Source: Drosophila pseudoobscura
Lineage: Eukaryota > Arthropoda > Insecta > Diptera > Drosophilidae
DNA length: 64,000 nt
Reading direction: 5' to 3'
NCBI RefSeq assembly: GCF_009870125.1
Contig: NC_046683.1
Location: 11,098,001-11,162,000, forward strand
Below the pieces are notes generated by a model, which searched no databases, was not told the origin of the DNA, and saw only the letters and a list, made by a program, of their open reading frames with translations. Below are positions 45,998-56,129 of this stretch, piece after piece (position 1 is the stretch's first letter; each line of letters begins with the position of its first letter). The position numbers were made by a program, and so were the translations under genes.

Positions 45998-47214
45998 CCC
46001 TCTCCCCATCACCCATCAAAACGTTAATAAAGCTAGAGAGGAGGAAGAGAGGGCGAGAGGGGTGTGGTGGCACCGCTACAGCCGGAGAGAAGCGCAAAAA
46101 AGTGGGGGGGAAAAAAAACATTTTTTCTCATTTAGCGTCCGTGTCTGAAAAGTTTGAATTTTTCGGGGCTTGGTTTATAACTCCATTGCAACATGTTGCA
46201 TGTTTGAAATTGCCAAAAAAAAAAACCCCACACACTCACAAACAAAATATGAAAAGAAATGCGAACAAACAACAACAAAAGCAAGAAGAATAAAACGAAA
46301 ACTCAAAAAGAAAAAAATAGACAACTAACGGACAAGGTGGCTTGGTGCAAGGTGCCACAAACTCAAGGTTGGGCATGGCTAGAGGGCAGCCTGTGTGCGG
46401 TAGGGGAATCACCTAACCTCCTATTTGATATACCTTGAAGTAGGGACATGGTATCCGGGGACAAGGTGTATTTACACAAGGTGTAGAGCCATCCATGCCC
46501 ATTCCTCCATTCTCATATACAAAATAGCCAACTACCGTAAGAGAGCTCTCGGGAAATGGCTCCACACCTTTATGCAAATACACCATGGCTACGAAATTTA
46601 TGCGCCCATGGCGAGCCATTTGCCAGTGCTCCAACTTTTTTCTGAACAAGTCTCGTTTGCCTATTCCCTCCCCCCTCCTGGCCCACATGCCATCATGCCA
46701 CAGCGCCCCTACAGCCCGCAGCCCGCAGCCCATTCCCCCGTTCGCAGAGCCCAAAAGCCCTTTTCCATTTCATTCCGCTGCTCTTTGAATTTCCATTTTC
46801 ATTTTGCGGCTGCCGCAATTGACTTTGTCGTTTGCGTGTGGCCGCCATCCAATAAATAAACGGGATGCAAAAGAGAGCGGCCGGAAAGGTGGGAAGGGGA
46901 GGGCCACAGAGAGCGGGAGCAAAAAACCAATTCGGAAGTAAGCCGAACATAACGGTGAACCCAAACGATCGTGCGAGCGAGAGAGAGCTCTGGCCCCATG
47001 CACTTGCTTCTCCTCAAAGGGAGACAGTGAGAGAGAGAGAGAGAGCAGGGCACTGCAAAATGAACAAAAGGGAAGTGACGCAGAAAACTTAGCTCAAGGC
47101 CTCCCCCTTCTTCAATAGGAACCATTTCATTTCACATTTCTAATGAGCTTCTTCCGCACTTTGATATACATTTTCCTCAGTGTACCGCAAAAAGGGCACC
47201 CAAGGGAAGAGCAA

Positions 47215-47640
47215 GCTAAACAGTTGGATGCCCTGTGCGCATAGCCTTTATAGCAGAAGTTCCTCATTGCATCTAAACTATATTACAATACCACAATAAC
47301 ATCAGTACTAAAAGTGCTACTATATGATCTCTTAAGGGAATCAGGGTTCGCAAAGCTGTTCAACTGGTGCTTCAGATATCTGCAGAAATTTCCGGTAAGT
47401 ACTTGAGCTCATCTTCCAAGGACCCTTGGTGCTCCCATTTTCCACATAATAATGTGAAGATTCATACCCCGATCTAACATATCGTTCTAGCTTGAGGAAT
47501 TTGGCTATATCGTCTTTTCCGGAGTCTCCTCTAAGGTCGTCGCTGCTAAAGCCGCTTCGGAGTCGCGCTACTAATGCTCGCCAGTGCCTCGTCCTGCCAA
47601 TAGCCGAGCACTCAGAACCAGTGGTTAGGCTTACCATCCA
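47215..47640 (-). repeat. Diverged dispersed repeat, copy 2, with coding-like flank
   Basis: The stretch 47219-47395 matches copy 1 at 44.4 kb. On the minus strand, 47637-47344 is open and reads on from it (KFLKLERYVRSGYESSHYYVEN, YRKFLQISEAPV), so the repeat may descend from a protein-coding sequence. Unrecognised. Confidence 0.4.
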
Positions 47641-49309
47641 TCATCAACAAACTTCTGGACGACGCTGCGAGGTCCGAAACACTAAAGTACATCCAGGTAC
47701 GACTGGCGGCTACCTCCTCCTAGCTATTCTCCACTGAAATGTATGGACGTTACTCCTCTTACTATTTATCTCGACTTTGAGTGACCACTGAGCTTATTAT
47801 CCATGAAAACAGCTCACAAAAACACGATTTAGAACTAGATCAAGCTGCAATTGAGAGCTAGAAGAACTGTTTCAAATAATGGGAAGCTCTTAAGATGCTC
47901 GAAAAGGTTCAGAAACGGTTCGAGCCACACTGTCCAACATATTTTACTACGTGAAAAAAACGTTTTGTTACCCAGGTTTTTTTTTGGCAGTGTAAGAGCA
48001 AGCCCTGTAATTTGCCGCATTGCACTCTTGCTTTAGTTTCAACTTGAGTTCAGTTTTGATTTACGCACTGCGTAACGCACTTTTGAAATCATGACCAAAC
48101 TGGGGGAAAAACTTTACCGTGCGACCCATCATCGGTGTATCCCCCGACCGCGAACCCACTCCGCTCCATTCCACTCCATTCCCCTACCCTGGCCATTGCC
48201 CATTTCGTAGTGGAAAGTCCAGCAGAAGCAGCTGGTGGGCAATGGGTGCTTCCGGCGCAGCATTACGGCTGAGCAGAGCAGAGCAGAGAGCGGTATGAAA
48301 AGGGGAGATGTATAAGTAGAAATGAAAATGAAGCACAATGAGCACATCCGGCCAAAGCTGCGGAGGATGGAGGATGGCTGGGATGGGATGGGGGGGAGGT
48401 TCGTTCGTTAGCAATATCCATAGCCCGGGATATTGCTAGGGATAGTGATAGGAATCGCGGTATCGGGATAGGGGTAAGGCTACTGTGGGGTGGATGCCCT
48501 AACCGAACCTCTAGATCCGCGCCAGACCGTCAGTCAGTCACTCGCCCGCCCCCCGCCCCCCTCCGCTTCATTTCCTCTGTGGCCCAACCCCCTGCCCTAT
48601 CATCGGTTGCCATTGCAACAGCCGAGAGCCCATTAAGAAATTTCAAATTCTTGAAAAATTAGCAACCCAAAAAAAGAGTAGAACAAAAGCGAAGAGCAGG
48701 GATAGGGTGGAAGGAAGAAAGCGAAACAAGGCAAACAACTCCACTTCTTGAGAATAATTAATGGAATTTTTGAACTTTTAGTGCAAATGCCTCGGAGACA
48801 ACTGCTTAAACAGCATTTTCATTGATGCTTCTGCAGCATCAGGGCACCACCGGGGTACCCCTACTCCTCGTTTTCCTTGAGACTCTGGTCTGGTCTGGCC
48901 TGGCCTGGCCTGGTCTGGTCTGGTGTGTTTTCTGCCACTGTTGCAAGTAGCATGCATGCGCCACAAATAAATTTGTCGTCGACTCAAGCAGATTGTTGCA
49001 ATTGCTGTCGGAGTTGGTGTCGTGTCCCCCCAGTCGCCGTCGCCCCATTCAACGTGAATGAAAATAGAGCAATTTACATTATTCGCATTCGAGCAGATTT
49101 CGCTTTAATGAATTGCACACAACTTGCCAAGAAATATTTCGAGCAAACAAACCAGAGACAAAAAAACCACACAAAAAAACCTGAAGCTATAGTGTTTAAG
49201 ACGACTACTCCCGACTATGGGTTACCTTTTGAGTAGCATACCTTCCTTAATTACAAAAAAAGAAAAACGTGTCCATCGCTGAATTGAAACAAATTAAATC
49301 TAGATGTAT

Positions 49310-49395
49310 ACCAGAAACAGTTGGTACCTCTAGCTCTTATATTCTCAGAGATCCTTAAGGTTCTACTTCGGCTGTACTTCCTGAAATGCCATGCG
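49310..49395 (+). mobile_element. mini-me-like internal scrap
   Basis: ACCAGAAACAGTTGGTACCTCTAGCTCTTAT-like sequence and CTCAGAGATCC resemble the internal ATACCAAATTTGGTT.CTCTAGCTTT.ATAGTCTCTGAGAT unit of the element at 7329-8447. The following AGAGATCCTT..GTTCTACTT...GAAATGCCATG is shared with positions 203-246. Confidence 0.4.
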
Positions 49396-50327
49396 ACCTA
49401 TATGACCTATTCAACACTTTTTAATCTAGGTCCAAATCTTGTCCATTACCAGATCTAAGACCATTATGATAGGTCTTTCTATCCAGAGAAGTGACCCGTA
49501 GAGTTCCTTAATTCTAGAGGTCCTGCTAATGATTGTCGAAGAAACTACAGAGCATACCAGTCTCATTCCCAAGCTCCTGCTATGATACGTATTAATGGCT
49601 GTTGCATCTGTCTACAGGAACACAACATACCCTTGTTGTATGCCACTCGAGGTGGCGGGCCATAAAAAGATGAACACAAAATATAGAATAGTAAATGAGA
49701 TACGTCTGCATTTGTCTGACTTGGCACTTTGTCTAAAACACATTATATGCCGACCGAGAACACAACCGAAATGAACCCCTCTGGCCATTCAAATCTCTCT
49801 CCCTCTCTCTCTCTCTCTGTCGCTCCCTCTGATGTGATGTGATATTTGGGCACCGCACCGGCTGGCTGAACCACGCGACCCGGGAAACAGCAGTACCAGG
49901 AATTGCGAATCGCGATGGGGCAGTGGCTACCCCCTTGCCTCGCTGGTGGTGGTGTCGCCCCATTCTGTCTGTCGTTTCGAGTCTGATTCAGTAATCGGAA
50001 TTCGCTCATCTTCATCATTACGGGAGACGCCATCCCCCCCCTTCCCTGCCCTAGCCCACCCTTTCCTTCACAACTGTTTTCCCAAGGGCTCTTCAAAGTT
50101 AATGCAGAATATCATTTGCATTCATGTCGCAGCAGCAGAGATCGCAAAATGAAAACCTCAACAGCTGTGCTGGATTCGCAATATTTCGATGTCAGAAATG
50201 AAAAAAAAGAAATGGAAAAAAACAACGAATACAGAGGAGAAATATGAGAAAACGAGCCATAACTCATGTCACCATGTTCATTAAATGTGCGACCGTTTGT
50301 CCAGTTACTGCCACTCAGCCTACTGCC

Positions 50328-50392
50328 TACTGCCTACTGCCACTGCCACTGCCACTGCCACTGCCACTGCGACTGCCTACTGCCACTGCTAC
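50328..50392. repeat. Hexamer array (CACTGC)n with CTACTGC variants
   Basis: About ten tandem units of CTGCCA interspersed with CTACTGC. A similar CTGCCACTGCCTCTGCCTCT array lies near 45183-45222. Confidence 0.85.
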
Positions 50393-51139
50393 TCCACTCC
50401 TGTCAGATGCACCAGCTTCGGGCATCATGGTTTTGGGTGGCTAGGTCCGGGTGGGGTGGGGGGGGACCGGGCGGCTTTACAGTATTTTATTGTCTATGTG
50501 CGCATATGGTCAGCTCATTGTGAAGTCGCTTGTATTGCCATTACCATTATCGTCATGCCCATCGTCAGCATCATCGTGTAGCGATTAATGCGGCTCTTCA
50601 TCCAGTTACAGATACGTGTTACATCTATCACAAAGGACACGTCGAAATGGCAGAGGGGGTGGCTCAGGCCAGCTCTGGCTGGCTGGTGGGGAGGGTGGCA
50701 TGGTGGTTGCGGCACAAATTGTTTTGGGAATGCGTTCCGTTTGCTGACATTTGTCCTCGGTGGCAGGCTGGCTGGGTGACTGCACATGTGGTCGGCCTCG
50801 AGGGGCCCCCGTGATATTAATGCCATTGCCCGACACAACAGCAAAAAACCAAGCCAGGGATTGATTTAAGCCAGCGAGTGAGTGCATTAAAAACACATTT
50901 AACACTTGGCTTGTGTTGAGCCGCCATAAAACACATCACTTCGAACAGCCACCAGCACATCAGAACAATTTACAGTCAGCTTTTATGCATTTCGAGTGGT
51001 GTTCCATCGGACAAAACAAAAAAACTTAAACCGGGGCTTACATTTTTCTAAAATTCAAATTTTTCGCGGTCTTTAGCTGTTTGCCAACACTGCAGCACTA
51101 ATCAGAGACTTATCAGCACTCGACTTATCCATACGATAG

Positions 51140-51147
51140 TATCGATA
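51140..51147. promoter_or_regulatory. Isolated DRE (TATCGATA)
   Basis: A perfect TATCGATA preceded by ACGATAG, about 460 bases downstream of the SLC10 gene's stop. No gene start is recognised beside it; a short minus frame (51353-51102) overlaps but shows no known domain. Confidence 0.35.
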
Positions 51148-51604
51148 GCCGTTTTCTGTTCGCCTGGTACCAGAAAATCTGAAAGCCGAAAAATCTCGGC
51201 TCTGAGTGCCACAAATTTGAAAGTGGTTGTTGAAATATCCTTATCAAGCACTACGAAGCAAGGATATTCCCCTGTGATCCTTTGGTAAGGGCTCAAAAAC
51301 AACACCAGCCCGATTCGTTGCAAAGATGATTTTTTAAGAGTGTTATTCATCAAAACTTAGCCTAGTATAAATAAACAACGAGATCTATCTAGAGTCTAGT
51401 AGTTGGCGTAGCCCCTCCCTCGGTTGCCCCTCTAATTAACTCAATAATAATGACATTAGACTTTGCTTAATTTGCTGCGAAGAGAGATGATAGACAATAC
51501 GCAAAATGAAAGAAACTATTTAATTTATTTACCAACTTATCTTCATATATCTTATCATAGCAATTAAAAATAACGGGAAACCAGGCAGAGCGGAACTGGA
51601 GCTC

Positions 51605-53018
51605 TCAAGGTCGCTGATAGACAGCCTCGTCGTGCTCGGCGATCAGCTGCTTGTGATCGAAGGCATGCTCGTCCTGGCGCACATTCCATCCGAGACAGCG
51701 GCGCACCCCATAGAAGACGATGACGAGAACCAGGGAGAGTAGTGATGCCGTAATAGGCACCACCAGGACGAGATCCAGTTGCGGCTGCTCCAGCTGACTG
51801 GCCTGCAGTAGGACAATGGGCATGGTCATGTTCAGCACACTGGTTTCGATGGCCAGGGTCAGGGCATCGGTGGCCGAGCGGCAGAGCAGCTTGGACAGCA
51901 AGTAGGTGGCCAAATAGCCGGCAAGGGGCAGGCAGAGAGCTGCCACCAGCACCTGCAACAGAGGGAATGAAGCCCCAACTCACGAGACACTTGCATTGCA
52001 GACCACTTACCTGCCAGGTGAACTCGGCAAAGACGAACCAATTGAGCCCCACCGTCAGCCCCACCAGACTCAGACTGAGCAACACCGACAGTGGCTTGAG
52101 GAAGCGGAAGATAAACCGCGTCGTCTTCGGCACACACAGGCGCAGCAGGAGGCCAACGGCCAGGCAGGCGACCAGAGCCGCCGCGCCGCCCGATAGCTGG
52201 CCAAAGGGCACCGTCAGCTCATCATCGTCGTAGACGAGGCGGCCCAGGACCATGATCCACAGCGGCATAAATGCTATCGCCAGCAGGCTGTTGATGGTGG
52301 TGGTGGCAATCGACAGGTTGATGTTCCCCTTGAGGAACACGGCGCACACATTGGCCAGGCCGCCGCTGGGAGCCAGAGCCGTATAAAATAGGGCCAGCTG
52401 GAGGGGCTGCTGACCAGGCCAGAGGGCACGGCCGAGGCCGAAGCCCAGGGCCGGCATTACCACGAACCGACTGACGATGCCCACCACAGGACCCACGGGC
52501 CGGCACACGATGTCCTGCAGACGCTGCAGATCCAGCACGGTGCCCAGATTGAGGAACATCAGCAACGCCAGCGCCGCCGATACATATGTGGTTATCCGCT
52601 CATCGATCACGCGTTCCCGCAACACCGCTATGGACAGTGGCTGAGGGAACGCCTCGATTGCGCCGCCATCGGAGTGCAGTTCCACCAGCAGGTCGCTGTA
52701 GCCGAAGCGTTTGCCCGTCACGTTCACCGTCCCCAGCCAACTGCCGCTGGCATCAAATTCCTGGCCGGGCACTGTCTGGTTCGCCACGGCCCTCCGATCG
52801 TCCCTCGAGCGTACCACAAAATGGTAGCCCAAGGTGGCATCCTGGGGATGGACATCATAAATGTGTAGCTGAAGCTGCTTGCTTTCATCACTGAGAAGTC
52901 GGAGCTCGGCCTGGCCGTAATCCACCAGCCAATTGCCGGCCAAGTCCCCGTATTTGCCCTGAACCCCGCCTATTCCAAGCAGGACCAATGCCAGGAGCTG
53001 CAGTCTAGTGTTCGACAT
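51605..53018 (-). CDS. SLC10-family (bile acid:Na+ symporter-like) membrane protein
   Basis: Two exons (minus), 53018-52011 and 51952-51605, with a 58-bp phase-0 intron, give 451 residues. A signal peptide (LQLLALVLLGIGGVQG) is followed by an extracellular domain of about 130 residues with NxT sites, then about nine membrane segments. The region TALAPSGGLANVCAVFLKGNINLSIATTTINSLLAIAFMPLW (given here in part: LAPSGGLANVCAVFLKG, SIATTTINSLLAIAFMPLW) matches the conserved core of SLC10 carriers. The large N-terminal ectodomain resembles the SLC10A3/P3-like or insect SLC10 branch, whose substrates are mostly unknown. The last coding exon holds two further membrane helices (VLVAALCLPLAGYLATYLL, VLVVPITASLLSLVLVIVFY). 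I do not assign a CG number. Confidence 0.92.
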
Positions 53019-53107
53019 GTTGTCCAGGCTGCGTCGCTTTTCTAACTGATATGGGCCACAACAAAGGCAACATCTTCAGTCGACAGTCGTCTGTCCGTCG
53101 CACATAG

Positions 53108-53155
53108 CCGTTATCGGGCCGCAGACCCGTAGACTAAGCCCAAACTCTTATCAGG
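53108..53155 (-). promoter_or_regulatory. GATA-type sites upstream of the SLC10 gene
   Basis: CTTATCA (TGATAAG on the minus strand) at 53147-53153 and GTTATCG at 53110-53116 lie 90-135 bases upstream of the start codon. TGATAAG is the preferred site of fly GATA factors active in gut and fat body. Short matches, so low confidence. Confidence 0.3.
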
Positions 53156-53169
53156 AAGCGGGGTTGTTG

Positions 53170-55560
53170 CCTCTCGACAGGTGCATTCCAGCTACGATCC
53201 AAAAGGGGGCACCAAAAAAACTATTTCCATCATTCAGTTTCGAAACTTGTGATCTTTACAGGTGGTGACCTTTTACAGATAAAGGAATACACACCGAAAG
53301 AGATTATCTTTACTATTTCATAGGATACTACGAGTTTTAAGAATCGGACTCCGAAACCCCCATGATGTTAAAGTATGTGAGATGCCCAAAAACAGTATAA
53401 CATTCTATGAATTCTGGGACACTCGTAGACTAAAGTAATTATGAAATTCCTTTTAATTACTAGAGATTAATAGAAACACCCACAAAGCTACGAGTATAAA
53501 ATCAAACAAAGAGAAAACAGCAGACCTCCGTCAACCCCCATCGAAAGTCAATTCCCTCTCTAATAATCTCAATGGTTATTCTTTTTGTTCGAGTGCATTG
53601 TTTAGTTCGATTTTGTACGAGTTCGTGGGCATATAGAAAATATAAAACGTTTTTTTATTTCTTACTGTTGATGAACATTAAACAATTGAAACTGGAAATG
53701 CCGCTACTGATTACGGCCGTAGAACCGTATACTGTCAAAATTTCCCCACTCCCGTTGCGTTTTTCCTGAATCACTGGCCATAAATTGGGACTTATGGGTG
53801 TCATTAAACCATTCAGATTTCAATTTCTTGCTTTTATTGTTGTGATTGACGTTTGTTTAGTTGGTGAGAAAAATACCACCATTTTTTATATTTAGCATTA
53901 GACTACAGTATACATCATAAATATGCAATTCATATGTTAGTCATTGACCATATGCGAGTACCCGTTAAATGGGTGCAATGAAAATGCAACACTCTTTGGG
54001 CTCCGACGCTCTTATCTCTGAACTTTCTCTGATACTACTATAGCTGATATATATTGTAGTTAATTTGGGATTCTTGCGTCTGGGTGTCTGGTGGCATTTC
54101 TCACAATCATTCATTGTTTAGTTATAGATAACCCAAATATGCTCAAAATCGTATTATGGTTTGGGGGGGGCCACAGGAAAACCAATCAATACATACGCGT
54201 GCTACTATATTTATCATTGTATAATTATTTTTTATAATTTTATAATGGGGTCTCTTAATAAACTGTTTATGCCTTTTTTTTGTCCTCCTCCTTCTACTTG
54301 ACGCAATTTGGAAACGCTGCAAGTGTATTTCTGTAAGGTGTAATTTAAGTACCTAAATCAAGTACAGCTGCCAAGTACTCAGTCAGTATATAAGAGAGCT
54401 TATTTATGTAACTTAAGCAAAATATTTGATATGTCGTTTGGTGTGGGACAATTTGAGAATTTAAAATTAATCTCCTAAAAATCAGTCCCACCGTTTAATA
54501 GATTTCTATATGTATTCGATTTTATCTGTTTCGATTTTTGCTTACATTTTTTATTTACATCTGTATCTTTTTTCTGTTCTCATACTAACACCAGCCGTTT
54601 TATCTCGTTTCCCTCCGCCAGGAGCACACACTGCAGGAATTTCGTAGTCACTGAAATTTCACTTGTTCTTTCTGGCTATAATACTGATCCGATCTAATTC
54701 ATATTCAGCAGTCTGGTAGATATGGTAATTCTCAATAATTCACCTCTTTGTATTCTCGTATCTTCAAAGTTGTGCATGCGACTCATTCTCGTCCTTTTCT
54801 CGTCCTTTTTTACAAAAAAAATTCAAATTTTTGTATTTGTAACAGTTTTTAACGGTAACTTGTCATTGGGGTATGTACCGAACGGCTATGAACGGCAATG
54901 AACTGCACTAGAAGGTTTGGTCAACCAGCTACACGTTAGCCATTTATCCATAGATTTTTACAAACGAAGCCCAATTAATGTTCCCCCCAAATATTTCATG
55001 AAGATGTATCATTATCGTGGAGAATCCTTTAATACCCTTTGGTCGACAATCGTTTCGAAATGACCTTCAGGTGTCGCTTTTGATAATTACATACAATGTT
55101 GCAAATGTGTAGTTTGCGTGTAATTACCGTGTAACAACATAATAAATGCATTGGAAATTGTTTTTGTTTAAACCTTAATAAACCTTAATAAAGATGAAAA
55201 CTTAAATTTAGCCAGTCTTGTAGGAAACCGATTTAAAAACGGATAAAATTATGAGTAGTGAGCTGAGGATAGTAGCTAGCTAGTAATATTCGACGGAATC
55301 TCCAAATTGAGCAATATGAACTCCTATCCTTTTTCGTTTGTCTTGATTGGCCTATTTCGCTACTTGTTTTTTGTTTGACCATTTGTAAAACCATTTTTTA
55401 GACAAAATCCAATAAAAAGCATGTATTTAAAATACACCAGTCAAGTAGAAAATTAAATCACTAATTGGTTAAAATTATGTGGGCATGGTTAAATGTCCTA
55501 TATAGCTGAGAGTATTACACGGAAGATTAAAAACGAGGAATATGTAAAATAGAAATCGAG
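53170..55560. other. Intergenic, AT-rich, no gene seen
   Basis: No coding-like frame. It holds a mini-me-like scrap at 54.67-54.80 kb and a doubled AAACCTTAATAAACCTTAATAA near 55170. The CG7065 promoter starts at the right end. Confidence 0.5.
54670..54795 (+). mobile_element. mini-me-type internal fragment
   Basis: TGGCTATAATACTGATCCGATCTAATTCA-like sequence, TTCAGCAGTCTGGTAGATAT and TCTTCAAAGTTGTGCATGC match the internal block at about 7998-8115 of the element in CG7766, in the same orientation. No ends are recognisable. Confidence 0.6.
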
Positions 55561-55563
55561 CTC

Positions 55564-55664
55564 GTCAGTATATTTACGGTATTTTTTGAAAATGAGTCGG
55601 TATATTCCGGTATATTTCTGAGGGTCGGACGGTATACTTTATCGATAACACTGCGGTCACACTG
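55564..55664 (+). promoter_or_regulatory. CG7065 core promoter: Motif 6, DRE, Motif 1
   Basis: GTCAGTATATTT (55564-55575, an exact match to Ohler Motif 6), GTCGGTATATTC (55596-55607), TATCGATA (DRE, 55640-55647) and CGGTCACACTG (Motif 1, 55654-55664) lie within 100 bases. Motif 1 with DRE and Motif 6 is the standard broad housekeeping promoter in flies. A 5' UTR intron (donor at 56001, acceptor CAG ending 56109) separates it from the start codon at 56130. Confidence 0.8.
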
Positions 55665-56129
55665 GATGTACGAGACAAGTAAATAAATATTTTTTCTCCG
55701 CTTTAAAAACGAAGAAAAAGGAGGCCAAACGTATATTGCAGTGTTTTGCATTGTACTTAGAGCACAAAAGGTCAATCGCAAGTATTGTAAGTAGCACTAT
55801 TTAAACTGCGAAGCCACATCTACGGACGCTAGCCGCTCCAGAAAAGGTGTGTGTGTGCGTCGGCGTGTGTTGAGTGAACAAAAAACAGTGCTGCAAAAAA
55901 CAAGAAAAGAAAGAGAAAAGAAGACGGAAGCCGAGTGAACGCGGTAGCAAGGAGGAACCGAAATCAGATCGAAATTTGGTTTTGGACAAACCCAAACAAG
56001 GTAAGTAGGGATCGGGCCTAATTTCTCTTACTACCATGTGCTTCGTATTCGGACAGGTTTTGTCGGTGTTTAAAGATTGATTCGAGATTGTGTGCGCCGG
56101 TTTTCCCAGATCCCATATAGGCAGCAACG

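Larger units (their letters stand above)
43721..51560. other. Long intergenic region, no gene recognised
   Basis: No open frame looks coding. It contains the diverged repeat pair at 44.4 and 47.2 kb, (GT)n at 45477-45504, the heptamer minisatellite at 45.9 kb, a mini-me-like scrap at 49.3 kb, CT runs near 49.8 kb, a hexamer array at 50.3 kb and an isolated DRE at 51.14 kb. Many microsatellites sit between unique AT-rich DNA. Confidence 0.5.

Noticed and set aside
43721-51560. A hidden large gene in the 8-kb gene-poor stretch
   Set aside because: Searched by eye for spliced coding blocks with consistent phase and domain content and found none; open frames there follow microsatellites.
52222-52894. 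Open frames in other frames and on the opposite strand within the SLC10-like gene
   Set aside because: The minus frame with conserved SLC10 motifs explains the sequence; the others lack any motif and fall in GC-rich codons.
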